From the NCBI RefSeq assembly GCF_003478995.1, contig NZ_QUGI01000003.1:248001-312000 (forward strand): a stretch of DNA of 64,000 nt. Reading direction: 5' to 3'. This stretch comes from Pseudoflavonifractor sp. AF19-9AC (GTDB lineage Bacteria; Bacillota; Clostridia; Oscillospirales; Oscillospiraceae). Below, in pieces: positions 26,062-35,663 of this stretch (positions are counted from its first letter, which is position 1; every line of letters begins with the position of its first letter). Made by a program: the position numbers and the translations under genes. The notes beneath the pieces were generated by a model. The model was not told the DNA's origin, made no database searches, and was given only the letters and a program-made list of their open reading frames with translations.

Positions 26062-27302
26062 ACCATCACCGCCTCCCGTCCATCTGTCTGCCCCAGCTTG
26101 AGCTCATACCCCGGATACTGCCCCAGGCGGGGCGTGTTTTCATACCCCTCACCCGCGGACCCCACCTCCGAGACGGAGGCCGGAACCGCTTGGGTGGCAT
26201 TTCTGGGAAACTGGCTCATGTCCCGGCGCAGGTACAGATCGGCCTGGATGAAGTGGCGGTAGATGGAGTTCCAGGTGGCCGGTCCTACCACGCCGTCCAC
26301 CGCCAGTCCGGCCATCTGCTGGTAGCTGCGCACTGCCCGGGTTGTGTTGGGGCCGAACACTCCATCCATCTGAAGGGGAGACAGGGAATTGTCAAACTCC
26401 GCCAGAAGAGCCAGCATATATTGCAGCACCTCCACTTCTGTCCCGGAGCTGCCCTCCCTCAAGATGCCCGGAAACTGGAACTGGACGGCAAAGAAGGTCT
26501 GTCCCTGGCTTACCAGCTCGGAGAGCCGGGTGACTCCCACGTAAAGGTAAACCATTTTATACCAGGTGGCCTTGCCCACAATCCCGTCGGGGGTGAGATT
26601 GAAAATCCGCTGAAACTCCTTCACCGCCGCCTCCGTATTTTCATCAAAGGCTCCGATGACCGGACGGATCTTGGGAATGGCGGGGTAATTCTGAGAAATC
26701 CGGTTGAGCATGGTCTGGACAATGACCACCTCCTGCCCCACCGAGCCCAGCCGAAGGGGTGTGCCCGGGTAGGAGCTCTGAATGTCCTGAATGGGGGCCT
26801 CCACCACCAGTTCAATGTTGTCCCCATAGTAGTAGCGCAGGATCTCCATGTCGTCGTAGCCCTCCTGGGCCAGACTCTGGCTGCCCCACTGGGACAGGCC
26901 GTCGCAGGTGGTGGTGGTGCCGTTGCAGAACTTGGCGGACAGAGGCTCCACGAATCCCTGGCGCCGGATGTAGTCGTTGAAAATCTCATCCACAATCTGG
27001 CTGATATTCTCAAAAATATTGCGGCCCCGGATGAATTTTTGATCGTAGGCCGTGGAGGCTGTGATCTGGAAGTCATAGCCCCGGCTGGGATAGAACTCCG
27101 TATAGACCCGGTTAAGGGCAAAAGAGATGATGGCCAGGACGTTGGCCCGGATGGCCGCCGGCTCCCAGGTGGGGTAAATCTCACTGGAAGCCACGTTTTT
27201 CACATAGTCCGGGAAGTTGACCGTCACATTTTCCGCCCACTGGTCCGGCGCACCCATGTGTACGGTAATGGTCCGGGGCACATAAGGAAGGATGGCAGGC
27301 AT
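26058..27302 (-). CDS. SpoIID-like domain protein with peptidoglycan-binding repeats
   Basis: This 414-residue protein has an N-terminal SpoIID/LytB-like region (YVKNVASSEIYPTWEPAAIRAN, ALNRVYTEFYPSRGYDF, CDGLSQWGSQSLA) and then two PG_binding_1 repeats (about residues 190-265 with DGIVGKATW and 280-355 with DGVFGPNTTRAV and DGVVGPATW). SpoIID proteins are lytic transglycosylases. I do not see a signal peptide, so it may act in the sporulating mother cell. A catalytic glutamate is plausible in ASSEIYPTWE but unproven. It follows the small 131-residue gene by 8 bases. Confidence 0.8.
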   Translation of the reverse strand: MPAILPYVPRTITVHMGAPDQWAENVTVNFPDYVKNVASSEIYPTWEPAAIRANVLAIISFALNRVYTEFYPSRGYDFQITASTAYDQKFIRGRNIFENISQIVDEIFNDYIRRQGFVEPLSAKFCNGTTTTCDGLSQWGSQSLAQEGYDDMEILRYYYGDNIELVVEAPIQDIQSSYPGTPLRLGSVGQEVVIVQTMLNRISQNYPAIPKIRPVIGAFDENTEAAVKEFQRIFNLTPDGIVGKATWYKMVYLYVGVTRLSELVSQGQTFFAVQFQFPGILREGSSGTEVEVLQYMLALLAEFDNSLSPLQMDGVFGPNTTRAVRSYQQMAGLAVDGVVGPATWNSIYRHFIQADLYLRRDMSQFPRNATQAVPASVSEVGSAGEGYENTPRLGQYPGYELKLGQTDGREAVMV

Positions 27303-27310
27303 GGCTCACC

Positions 27311-27706
27311 TCACAGACTTTGAGAGGTGATGTCCCGCACATCCCGCTGCTGCAGGCTGCTCTCGCCCTCCGCCAGGGGGATCAGTTCCATCTCCTGCAG
27401 GGTCTCCACCCCCGGGAACACCTGAACTCCGTTGACCTGGAGCATCACATAACCCGGCTGCTCCGCCCACACACTGCACACTGCAAAGGCTGGTTCCCCC
27501 TCCGGGACGGGGTGGGTGCTCTCCCCCAGCGCCGGCGTGGGAATCTCCACCGGCTCAATGAGTCCGCTGCTGTCCGTGGCCTGCACGCTGAGCAGCCGAT
27601 ACTTGCCGTCCCGGTTCTGCTGCGTCACCACCACGGTGGCTCCCTCCAAGGGGAGCTCCGCCTGAGAGGTATATACCCTTACCCTCAGATTTCCTATGCT
27701 TGTCAT
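27311..27706 (-). CDS. Small beta-sandwich protein at the head of the PG-binding cluster
   Basis: This 131-residue protein begins IGNLRVRVYTSQAELPLEGATVVV, which looks like a carboxypeptidase-regulatory or Cna-B-type beta sandwich. The middle part (FAVCSVWAEQPGYVMLQVNGVQVFPG) continues the fold. Similar short modules occur in spore cortex proteins of Clostridia. AGGAGG places the start at the ATG at 27706; earlier codons lack a ribosome site. It is the first gene of a three-gene unit with the SpoIID-like and PG-binding genes. Confidence 0.7.
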   Translation of the reverse strand: MTSIGNLRVRVYTSQAELPLEGATVVVTQQNRDGKYRLLSVQATDSSGLIEPVEIPTPALGESTHPVPEGEPAFAVCSVWAEQPGYVMLQVNGVQVFPGVETLQEMELIPLAEGESSLQQRDVRDITSQSL

Positions 27707-27793
27707 AGTCCGTTCCTCCTGAGAAGCGGGAAGTTCCCGCCTTAGTTTCCGCCCCATCCTATGCCCCTGCCCCTCTCCTTGCTCCAAAGACAA

Positions 27794-27827
27794 AAAAGCA
27801 CCGCCTGCCGCTCGGCAGACGGTGCTT
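27794..27827 (-). terminator. Terminator of gpsA and upstream genes
   Basis: On the minus strand an AAAGCACCG... stem with a one-base mismatch is followed by TTTTTTG. It separates the gpsA unit from the PG-binding cluster. Confidence 0.85.
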
Positions 27828-27843
27828 TCGCATTTCTTTTATT

Positions 27844-28857
27844 TTACTGGGCCAGAGGCTCCCAGCTCTCGTCATGCTCGGAGCGCTTGGCACGGGTCAT
27901 CAGGTCGGCCACCACACCATGTACGTCCCGGCCCTCGTAGAGCACCTCGTAGGCAGCCTGGGCAATAGGCATCTCCACCCCCGCCTTCTGGGCCAGGGTG
28001 CGGGCGTTGGCAGCGGCATAGTAGCCCTCCACCACCGCGCCGATCTCCTTCACAGCCTCCTCCACCGGCATACCCTGTCCGATGAGGATGCCGCAGCGGC
28101 GGTTGCGGGAGTGCATGGAGCAGCAGGTGACGATCAAATCACCCACACCGGCAAGGCCTGTAAAGGTCTCCTTCTTGCCGCCCAGTGCCACGCCCAGCCG
28201 GGCCATCTCCGCCAGGCCGCGGGTCATGAGCAGGGCCTTGGTGTTGTCTCCATAGCCCATGCCGTCGCAGCAGCCGGCGCACAGGGCGATGATATTCTTC
28301 AAAGCGGCACAAATCTCGGTGCCCACTTTGTCGTCGCTGGTATAGACACGGAAACGTTTGTTCATAAACGTGTCCTGCACCTTCTGGGCCACCGCCAGAT
28401 CGTCGGCCGCAGCCACCACACCGGTGGGAATGTGCCGTCCCACCTCCTCGGCATGGGAGGGGCCGGAGAGGACCACCACGGGGCATTTGCCGTCCAGCTC
28501 CTGCTCGATCACCTGGCTCAGGCGCAGAGAGCTGTCCTTCTCAATGCCCTTGGACACGGAGACCACGATGGTACCCGGATCCATCAGGTTCTTCAGCTGA
28601 GCCGCCGTGCTGCGCACCGCGAAGGAGGGGGTGGCCAGAACCACCAGACCACAGCCCTTTACTGCCGCCAGATCGGTGGTAAACTTCAGTTCCTCAGGGA
28701 GAGGCACTCCCTTCAGCATGGGATTTTCATGAGTCTCCCGCAAAATTTTGGACTCCGCCTCATGATAGGACCACAGGGTAACGTCGTTGCCGTTTTCCAG
28801 CAGCAGCAGCGCCAGGGCCGTCCCCCAGCCGCCGCTTCCCACGACCGTGATTTTCAT
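27844..28857 (-). CDS. gpsA: NAD(P)-dependent glycerol-3-phosphate dehydrogenase
   Basis: This 337-residue enzyme reduces dihydroxyacetone phosphate to sn-glycerol 3-phosphate for phospholipids. It shows the Rossmann start ITVVGSGGWGTALA, VLSGPSHAEEV, the catalytic lysine region AALKNIIALCAG and TGLAGVGDLIVTC. AAGGAGG supports the ATG at 28857. It follows plsY, so the first two steps of phosphatidate synthesis are encoded side by side. Confidence 0.97.
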   Translation of the reverse strand: MKITVVGSGGWGTALALLLLENGNDVTLWSYHEAESKILRETHENPMLKGVPLPEELKFTTDLAAVKGCGLVVLATPSFAVRSTAAQLKNLMDPGTIVVSVSKGIEKDSSLRLSQVIEQELDGKCPVVVLSGPSHAEEVGRHIPTGVVAAADDLAVAQKVQDTFMNKRFRVYTSDDKVGTEICAALKNIIALCAGCCDGMGYGDNTKALLMTRGLAEMARLGVALGGKKETFTGLAGVGDLIVTCCSMHSRNRRCGILIGQGMPVEEAVKEIGAVVEGYYAAANARTLAQKAGVEMPIAQAAYEVLYEGRDVHGVVADLMTRAKRSEHDESWEPLAQ

Positions 28858-28920
28858 GGTCTGGACCTCCTTGTTGTTTATAATGGGCGGCACGGGGCCG
28901 CATATTACTGAAATGCTGAG

Positions 28921-29589
28921 TTATTTCTTTTTATGCAGGCTGAACTTGTTCTCCGTTCCGGTGAGCAGCCGATGGATGTTGCCCCGGTGCATATACAGAA
29001 TCAACAGGCCGATAAAGGCACCCAGGAAGGTGATGACCGAGCTCCGGTAGACAAACCAGGTAATAAAGGGGAAGGACGCCCCAGCCCAGCAGGAGCCCAG
29101 AGACACATACCGGGTGAGAATGGCCAGGACCAGGAAGCCGCCCCACACCACCAGAGCGATGCGCCAGTCGATCATAATAGCAATGGCTCCGCCGGAGAGG
29201 ATGCCCTTGCCGCCCTTGAAGTGGAACATACAGGGGAACATGTGGCCCAGCAGGCAGAAGAGGCCCGCCCAGTACTTGGCCAACGTGACCACGATGGCAT
29301 CATCCACGACCATATTGCGGAAGAGCATAGTACCAACCAGAATGGCCACAACGGCCTTCAGCACGTCCGTGAGGATAACCACAAAAGTCAGGGGGCCGCC
29401 AAAGGTGCGGAAGAAGTTGGTCAGGCCCGCGTTGCCGCTGCCGTGGTTGCGCACATCATCCCGCAGGATATACTTGGAGACAATGACCGCACCATTGAAG
29501 CAGCCGCAGAAATAGGCAATCACCGCGGTCAGCAGAGCTGGTAGCACCAATGAAGGTGCTATCACCTCGAGCGCTGCCAGATTCATCAT
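28921..29589 (-). CDS. plsY: Glycerol-3-phosphate acyltransferase PlsY
   Basis: This 222-residue membrane protein transfers acyl from acyl-phosphate to glycerol 3-phosphate. It has about five hydrophobic helices and the three conserved loops: SGNAGLTNFFRTFG, the FKGGKG phosphate-binding loop, and the HRGNIHRLLTGTENKF region at the C-terminus. It starts 3 bases after der stops, which suggests co-transcription der-plsY-gpsA. Confidence 0.96.
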   Translation of the reverse strand: MMNLAALEVIAPSLVLPALLTAVIAYFCGCFNGAVIVSKYILRDDVRNHGSGNAGLTNFFRTFGGPLTFVVILTDVLKAVVAILVGTMLFRNMVVDDAIVVTLAKYWAGLFCLLGHMFPCMFHFKGGKGILSGGAIAIMIDWRIALVVWGGFLVLAILTRYVSLGSCWAGASFPFITWFVYRSSVITFLGAFIGLLILYMHRGNIHRLLTGTENKFSLHKKK

Positions 29590-29592
29590 GGC

Positions 29593-30918
29593 TTACCCCT
29601 CCTTGTCACCCTTCTGCCGGATGGTCATGCGCACGGGGGTGCCCTCCAGGCCAAAGGTGCTCCGAATTTGATTTTCCAGATACCGCTGGTAGGAGAAATG
29701 GAACAGCCGCGCGTCGTTGCAGAAGCAGACAAAGTGGGGCGGACGGATGCCCGTCTGGGTCATATAGTAGATCTTCAGCCGCCGGCCCTTATCGGTGGGA
29801 GGCTGGACCCGGGCGGTGGCATCGGCCAGGACATTGTTGAGCATACCGGTGGAGATGCGGGTGGCCGCCTGGTTGTTGACGTAGTTGATGAGGTCAAAGA
29901 GGCGGTCCACACGCTGACCGGTCAGGGCAGAAATAAAGACGATGGGGGCGTAGGTCATGTAGCTCAGGTCCCGCATGACATCCTGACGCATCTTGTCCAT
30001 GGTCTTGCCGTCCTTCTCGATGGCATCCCACTTGTTGACCACGATGATGCAGGCCTTGCCCGCCTCGTGGGCCAGACCGGCCACCTTGGTGTCCTGCTCG
30101 GTGACCCCCTCCCGGGCGTCAATGAGGATAAGACACACGTCGCTGCGCTCGATGGCCATGGTGGAGCGCAGGACGGAGAACTTCTCCACCCGGTCGTCCA
30201 CCTTGGACTTTTTCCGCATGCCGGCGGTGTCAATAAAGCGATACTTGCCCTTCTCATTTTCAAAGAAGCTGTCCACCGCGTCCCGGGTGGTACCCGCCAC
30301 GTCGGAGACAATCACCCGCTCCTCCCCCAGGATCTTATTGAGCAGAGAGGACTTGCCCACGTTGGGCTTGCCGATGATGGCCACCTTGATGGTGTCATCC
30401 TCTTCCTCCTCCTCGTCCTCAGGGGGAAAATATTCAAAGCAGGCATCCAGCAAGTCCCCGGTGCCGTGGCCGTGAACGGCGGAGACGGCGATGGGGTCCC
30501 CAAGACCCAAGTTGTAAAACTCATAGATGTCCGGGTTCTCCCGGCCCACCTGGTCGACCTTGTTCACCGCCAGCACCACAGGCTTCCGGGAGCGCAGGAG
30601 CATGTTGGCCACGTCCTGGTCGGCGGCGGTCATGCCCGTCTTCACGTCGCAGACAAAGACGATGACGGTGGCGGTCTGGATGGCGATCTCCGCCTGCTCC
30701 CGCATGAAGGAGAGGATCTGATCGTCGGTACCCGGCTCAATGCCGCCGGTGTCCACAATGTCAAAGACCCGGTTTCTCCACTCACACTGGGCGTACAGCC
30801 GGTCCCGGGTCACACCGGGGGTGTCCTCCACAATGGAGAGACGCTGGCCGCACAGCTTATTAAACAACATGGACTTGCCCACATTGGGCCGTCCCACGAT
30901 GGCCACTAATGGCTTCAT
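29593..30918 (-). CDS. der: Ribosome biogenesis GTPase Der (EngA)
   Basis: This 441-residue protein has two tandem GTPase domains: the first with GRPNVGKSMLFN, DTPG and NKVD, the second with GKPNVGKSSLLN, DTAGMRKKSK and NKWD. A KH-like C-terminal domain ends in TFGLEGTPVRMTIRQKGDKEG. It is needed for 50S ribosome assembly. Length and motifs are normal. Confidence 0.97.
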   Translation of the reverse strand: MKPLVAIVGRPNVGKSMLFNKLCGQRLSIVEDTPGVTRDRLYAQCEWRNRVFDIVDTGGIEPGTDDQILSFMREQAEIAIQTATVIVFVCDVKTGMTAADQDVANMLLRSRKPVVLAVNKVDQVGRENPDIYEFYNLGLGDPIAVSAVHGHGTGDLLDACFEYFPPEDEEEEEDDTIKVAIIGKPNVGKSSLLNKILGEERVIVSDVAGTTRDAVDSFFENEKGKYRFIDTAGMRKKSKVDDRVEKFSVLRSTMAIERSDVCLILIDAREGVTEQDTKVAGLAHEAGKACIIVVNKWDAIEKDGKTMDKMRQDVMRDLSYMTYAPIVFISALTGQRVDRLFDLINYVNNQAATRISTGMLNNVLADATARVQPPTDKGRRLKIYYMTQTGIRPPHFVCFCNDARLFHFSYQRYLENQIRSTFGLEGTPVRMTIRQKGDKEG

Positions 30919-30942
30919 CCTATCACACTCATTTCTGGCAGT

Positions 30943-32331
30943 TTATCCCCGTACGCCGGGGTTATAGCGGTAATATTCGTCCTCAGGCAGATTGGGCATG
31001 GAGGGAGGCGGTGCCGTCTGGATGCCGCACATGGCGTCCAGCAGCTCATAGCCGTCCTGGGCGGTGGGAATCACCGGCACCCCCAGTTCCCGCTCCACGT
31101 CGTCCAGGGTCACGTCGTCCAAAAAGACCCGCTCCCCAGCCCGGAGCATATTGGCCGGAATCAGAAGCCGCTCACCCAGCGGCTGTCCCCGCAGCTGGTC
31201 GATGAGGTCCCTGCCGGTGACCAGTCCGGCCACCGTGATGGTCTCCCCGAAAAAGCGGTTCAGAATGGGATATACCTTCCCTTCTATTTTACCACAGCGG
31301 GCCCAGGCCATGTCTACTAATTTTTCCAAAAACGGGGCGGCAGACACACCGGTGGCAATGGAGAAGGGGGTGGCTCCCGCCATCTCCTCCTCTTCCATGA
31401 GGTCAAGGCCCCGCCCGAACTCACTCATCAGCAGGCGGAGCATGCCCACGCCGTTGTCCAGCTGGGTAAACTCCTCAAAGTAACTCTCTTCAGGCAGCTC
31501 CCGTCCAGCCAGCAGGTAAAATTCGTCCGAACACCACACCAGCCGGGTTTCCTTCTCCTCCAGATGCTTCTGGGCGAAGGCCTCCACCTGGTCCACTAGG
31601 GCGGCCGCCTGCTCCCGGGTATAGGGCTTCAGGGGATAGAGCCCCTCCCGGTACTTGGTCACCCCCACCGGCACCACCGAAATGCTGTTCACCGACGGAT
31701 ACATCCCGGCCAGATCCGCCAGGGTCTTGTCCAGGGCCGGACCGTCGTTGATGCCCGGGCAGGAGACAATCTGGCAGTTCATGGTGATGTGGTTCTGGGC
31801 AAAGCGGCGCATGATCTCGATGCCCTCCCCCGCCCGGGGATTTTTCAGCATCTCCGCCCGCAGCTGGGGATCGGTGGTGTGGACGGATACGTTGATGGGC
31901 GAAATGCGCAGGTCAATGATCCGCTGAACCTCCCGGGGCGAGAGGTTGGTCAGGGTGAGGTAGTTGCCCATAAGGAAGGACAGCCGGGCGTCGTCATCCT
32001 TAAAATATAAGGTGGGGCGCATGCCGGGGGGCATCTGGTCCACAAAGCAGAAAATGCAGTTGTTGGCGCAGGAGCGGGCCCGGTCCATGAGGTAGGTCTC
32101 AAACTCCAGCCCCAGGTCCTCCCCTTCGCTCTTCCGCAGCCGCACCGTGCGGGTGTTCCCCTCCGGGTCCCGCAGCACCAGCTCCAGCCGGGGGTCGTAA
32201 CTATAAAATTTGTAGTCCAGCACATCCACAATCATGTGGCCATTGATCTGGGTCAGTGTCTCTCCCACCCGCACACCTGCGCGATGGGCCGGGCTTCTGG
32301 GCTCTACTGCCCGAATGACCGTCATGCTCAT
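30943..32331 (-). CDS. DUF512 radical SAM protein (PDZ-radical SAM-DUF512)
   Basis: This 462-residue protein has an N-terminal PDZ-like region (AVEPRSPAHRAGVRVGETLTQING), a radical SAM cluster motif CANNCIFC, and the C-terminal DUF512 domain (VWCSDEFYLLAGRELPEESYFEEFTQLDNGVGM). The family is widespread in anaerobes; its reaction is unknown. I chose the ATG at 32331 (MSMTVIRAVEPR). It lies 24 bases upstream of der, so the four genes to gpsA may be one transcript. Confidence 0.92.
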   Translation of the reverse strand: MSMTVIRAVEPRSPAHRAGVRVGETLTQINGHMIVDVLDYKFYSYDPRLELVLRDPEGNTRTVRLRKSEGEDLGLEFETYLMDRARSCANNCIFCFVDQMPPGMRPTLYFKDDDARLSFLMGNYLTLTNLSPREVQRIIDLRISPINVSVHTTDPQLRAEMLKNPRAGEGIEIMRRFAQNHITMNCQIVSCPGINDGPALDKTLADLAGMYPSVNSISVVPVGVTKYREGLYPLKPYTREQAAALVDQVEAFAQKHLEEKETRLVWCSDEFYLLAGRELPEESYFEEFTQLDNGVGMLRLLMSEFGRGLDLMEEEEMAGATPFSIATGVSAAPFLEKLVDMAWARCGKIEGKVYPILNRFFGETITVAGLVTGRDLIDQLRGQPLGERLLIPANMLRAGERVFLDDVTLDDVERELGVPVIPTAQDGYELLDAMCGIQTAPPPSMPNLPEDEYYRYNPGVRG

Positions 32332-32501
32332 GGATGATTCACCGCCTGTACACAAAATACACCTTCAAAGGCGTTCTTTTTATTTTACAATAGAGTACGC
32401 CCTATTGCAAGATAAACCCCTCTGTTTCCCCACCCTTTCCGGGATTTTTTTACTGATTTTTCCACCCCCTACTCTTCACTTCGCCTGCTTAAAACAAATT
32501 C

Positions 32502-32529
32502 TTGCTTTTTGCTGCTGCTATGGTATGAT
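32502..32529 (+). promoter_or_regulatory. Promoter of the second sodium symporter
   Basis: TTGCTT (32502-32507) and TATGAT (32524-32529) are 16 bases apart, about 50 bases before the start codon. Confidence 0.55.
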
Positions 32530-32577
32530 TAAAGGACCCGGCTTCTATGTCCGCCGGGGTAAAGGAGTGGATTTACT

Positions 32578-33909
32578 GTGACACACAGCACAAAGCGGGA
32601 CTCCTGGGGCTCCAAGTGGGGCTTTATCCTGGCCTGCATCGGTTCTGCTGTGGGAATGGGCAACATCTGGCTCTTTCCCGCCCGCGTCTCCAAGTATGGG
32701 GGCGCCACCTTTCTGATCCCTTATCTCATTTTTGTCGTGATTATCGGCTCTACCGGCGTCATCGGTGAGATGGCCTTCGGCCGGGCCACACGCTCCGGTC
32801 CTGTGGATGCCTTCGGCGCTGCCACCAAGATGCGCTTCGGCTCCGCCAAGCCTGGGCGGCTGCTGGGTCTCATTCCGGTGCTGGGCTCTCTGGCCATGGC
32901 CATCGGCTACTCCGTGGTCACCGGCTGGATCTTCAAGTACACCGCTGACGCTCTCACCGGCACTCTCTCCTCCCTGCAGAGTGTGGACGCCTTCAACAAC
33001 CACTTTGGAGCGGTGTCCTCGGGCAACACCCTATGGCAGGTGGTGGGCATGGCCGTTACTATCGCCATTATGGCCTTCGGCATCGGCCGGGGCATCGAGC
33101 GGGCCAACAAGATCATGACCCCTCTCTTCTACGTCCTGTTCATCGGACTGGCCATCTATCTGGTCACCCTGCCTGCTGCCGCTCCCGGCTACCAGTACAT
33201 CTTCGTGCTGCAGCCTGAGGGTCTGCTGGACCCCATGGTCTGGGTCTATGCCCTGGGTCAGGCCTTCTTCTCCCTGTCTGTGGCGGGCAACGGCACCCTG
33301 ATTTACGGCTCCTACCTCAGCCGTGACTCCAACATTCCGGCTGACGCCCGCATGGTGGCTCTCTTCGACACCTGCGCCGCTATGCTGGCCGCTCTGGTTA
33401 TCATCCCGGCCATGGCTGTGGCTGGTCAGCAACTGAACAACAGCGGTCCGGGCCTGATGTTCATCTTCCTGCCCAACGTTCTGACCTCCATCCCGGGAGG
33501 ATGGCTCATCTCCATCATCTTCTTCCTGGCGGTGATTTTTGCCGCCCTCACCTCTCTCATCAACCTCTTTGAGGCCCCCACCGCTACCCTCCAGGAGCTC
33601 TTCCACCTGAAGCGGCCTGCGGCGGTCGCCATCATCGGCGCTCTGGGCATTGGCGTGGGCCTGCTCATCGCCCCCATTGTCTCCGACTGGATGGACGTGT
33701 GCTCCATCTACATCTGCCCGCTGGGCGCTTTGCTGGCCGCCGTCATGTTCTTCTGGGTGTGCGGCAAGGACTATGTGCTGGAGCAGGTCAACCTGGCCCG
33801 TTCCAAGCCCTTGGGCGCCTGGTTCTTCCCCATGGCCAAGTATCTGTTCTGCGGCGTGACGCTGCTGGTACTCATTCTGGGTGCCTGCGTTCAGGGCGGT
33901 ATCGGATAA
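32578..33909 (+). CDS. Sodium-dependent (NSS/SNF) transporter
   Basis: This 443-residue membrane protein has FILACIGSAVGMGNIWLFPARV in helix 1, YGGATFLIPYLIF, and AALTSLINLFE in the helix 8 region, the NSS signature. It is a second member of the family in this window, and clearly different in sequence from the one next to glsA. It should import an amino-acid-like substrate with sodium. The GTG at 32578 behind AAAGGAG is the start; there is no better ATG. A terminator follows. Confidence 0.92.
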   Translation: MTHSTKRDSWGSKWGFILACIGSAVGMGNIWLFPARVSKYGGATFLIPYLIFVVIIGSTGVIGEMAFGRATRSGPVDAFGAATKMRFGSAKPGRLLGLIPVLGSLAMAIGYSVVTGWIFKYTADALTGTLSSLQSVDAFNNHFGAVSSGNTLWQVVGMAVTIAIMAFGIGRGIERANKIMTPLFYVLFIGLAIYLVTLPAAAPGYQYIFVLQPEGLLDPMVWVYALGQAFFSLSVAGNGTLIYGSYLSRDSNIPADARMVALFDTCAAMLAALVIIPAMAVAGQQLNNSGPGLMFIFLPNVLTSIPGGWLISIIFFLAVIFAALTSLINLFEAPTATLQELFHLKRPAAVAIIGALGIGVGLLIAPIVSDWMDVCSIYICPLGALLAAVMFFWVCGKDYVLEQVNLARSKPLGAWFFPMAKYLFCGVTLLVLILGACVQGGIG

Positions 33910-33920
33910 ACAAGAATAAG

Positions 33921-33957
33921 AAAAGCGGGGGCTTCCAAAGAAGCTCCCGCTTTTTTC
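33921..33957. terminator. Terminator between the converging symporter and antiporter genes
   Basis: AAAAGCGGGGGCTTC / GAAGCTCCCGCTTTTTT with one mismatch and a CAAA loop; the A and T runs allow use from both sides. Confidence 0.85.
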
Positions 33958-33962
33958 ATCTT

Positions 33963-35171
33963 TTATGCTTGCGCTGCGGATTGTTCCTCAGGCTGAGCTA
34001 CCATATCGTCCCGGTGATAGAGCACCTTGAGCAAAATCGGGGTCACGATTGCAGAGACCAGAATCAGAATAATCACGCTGGTGAAGAACATGGAGTTCAG
34101 AAGGCCCAGCAGAAGGCCCTTCTGGGCCACGATCAAAGCCACCTCGCCCCGGTTCATCATACCCACGCCGATTTTCAGCGAATCGCTGCCGGAAAAGCCG
34201 CACAGGCGGGCCATGCCGCCGCAGCCCACCACCTTGGACAGCAGAGCCACCACCAGGAAGGCCACGGTAAAGAGCAGCAGAGTGGTGTCCATTTCACCCA
34301 CATTCGTGCTCAGTCCGATGGAAGCAAAAAACAGGGGGCCAAAGATGATGTAGGAGTTGATATCCATTTTCCGCTCAATGTAGGGGGCGTCATCCAGATT
34401 GGAGAGCACCAGACCGGCCAGGTAAGCGCCGGTGATATCCGCAATGCCGAAGTACTCCTCGGCGATGTAGGCCATGGCCAGGCAGAACGCCAAAGCCAAG
34501 ATGGGAACCCGGCGGGTACGGGGATGGTTCTGATCAATCCAGGCAAAGGTGCGGTAAATGATGTATCCCACCACACCGGCAAACACGAAAAACAGAAGGG
34601 TATTCCAGGCCACCATCACCAGCGAGGTGCTGGGGTCCTTCAGGCCGCTGATCAGAGTCAGGACAATGATGCCCAGCACATCGTCGATGATAGCCGCCGA
34701 CATGATGGTGGTCCCTACTCGCTCCTTCAAATGGCCCAGTTCCCGCAGAGCCTCCACCGTGATGGAGACGGAAGTGGCCGTCAGGATACAGCCAATAAAC
34801 AGGGCCTCATAGAACAGATTCCGCTCTGTGCTGGCTCCACCGTAGAAAAACAGGAACAGTCCCGTTCCTGCCAGCAGGGGAATCAGCACACCGGAGGCCG
34901 CAATGGCCAGCGCCTTGGGACCGCTGCGCATGATCTCCTTGGTATCAGATTCCAGTCCGGCAGAGAACATTAATAGTACTACGCCGATCTCTGCCATCTG
35001 GGTCAGGAAGTCAGAGGGCTCCACCAGATGGAACATACAAGGACCAATGAGCAGACCTGCAACAATATTGCCCACCACACTGGGCATTTTCAGCCTCCGG
35101 GCAGCTAATCCGCAGAACTTTGCCGCGACCAGGATAATGGCTATATCACGAAAAATCCCATATGATTCCAT
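33963..35171 (-). CDS. CPA2 family sodium/proton antiporter
   Basis: This 402-residue protein has about twelve hydrophobic segments and the CPA2 transport motif SAAIIDDVLGIIVL with the paired aspartates of electrogenic NapA-like antiporters. GLLIGPCMFHLV and FSAGLE at the start also fit. No C-terminal TrkA/RCK domain is present, so it is a proton antiporter rather than a KefB-type channel. GGGAGGAGTATGT leads to the ATG at 35171. It is the last chromosomal protein gene before the ICE. Confidence 0.9.
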   Translation of the reverse strand: MESYGIFRDIAIILVAAKFCGLAARRLKMPSVVGNIVAGLLIGPCMFHLVEPSDFLTQMAEIGVVLLMFSAGLESDTKEIMRSGPKALAIAASGVLIPLLAGTGLFLFFYGGASTERNLFYEALFIGCILTATSVSITVEALRELGHLKERVGTTIMSAAIIDDVLGIIVLTLISGLKDPSTSLVMVAWNTLLFFVFAGVVGYIIYRTFAWIDQNHPRTRRVPILALAFCLAMAYIAEEYFGIADITGAYLAGLVLSNLDDAPYIERKMDINSYIIFGPLFFASIGLSTNVGEMDTTLLLFTVAFLVVALLSKVVGCGGMARLCGFSGSDSLKIGVGMMNRGEVALIVAQKGLLLGLLNSMFFTSVIILILVSAIVTPILLKVLYHRDDMVAQPEEQSAAQA

Positions 35172-35195
35172 ACATACTCCTCCCAAAAAAATCAA

Positions 35196-35560
35196 TCCGG
35201 GCAGATATTGACTGCCGTCGGTTCCTGCTGACGTCCGGTCAAATACCCCCCCGTTAAGCTGTTACAGGATAGCTCGAAACCAAGTGCAAGTCAATGGAAA
35301 TAGTGCTCAGATTTCCCTGCTTTTTGCCTTTGTCATGCGCGTTTTGCATAAATTTTATCATTTGTTTTTGTCGGATGCATCAATTTCTTTATGAATCCCC
35401 GTTATTTTACCCTTTTTCTTTTTCCTTTTTTACCGGAGATCTATGAGGCACAATCCGCTTCTTCTCACCGGGTTTTCATTGACTTTTTTCTCTGCTTTGT
35501 GTATCATTATGCTAATCTTTTCTCTTGCACCCTAGGATGCAGCATTGAAAAATTGAATCT
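35196..35560. other. Intergenic region with the tRNA-Leu promoter
   Basis: No ORF is credible here. TTGACT (35479-35484) and TATCAT (35502-35507) with 17-base spacing form a promoter about 50 bases before the tRNA-Leu sequences. A TG/T-rich stretch precedes it. Confidence 0.6.
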
Positions 35561-35600
35561 GCGGGCATGATGGAATTGGTAGACATGCGAGATTTAGGTG
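35561..35600 (+). pseudogene. 5' half of a tRNA-Leu gene
   Basis: The 40 bases start with the acceptor GCGGGCA, have the D arm (TTGGTAGAC) and reach the anticodon loop ATTTAGGT, then the sequence ceases to match a tRNA. No 3' half, T arm or CCA follows. It is 35/40 identical with the complete tRNA-Leu at 35664. It lies directly after the tRNA promoter. I read it as the chromosomal gene broken by element insertion at the anticodon loop. Confidence 0.75.
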
Positions 35601-35663
35601 CTGTCATCTCAGTGAAGAAGTTTTTGTAAAAATAGCGGTAGGGTGTTCCTGCTGCTCATATAT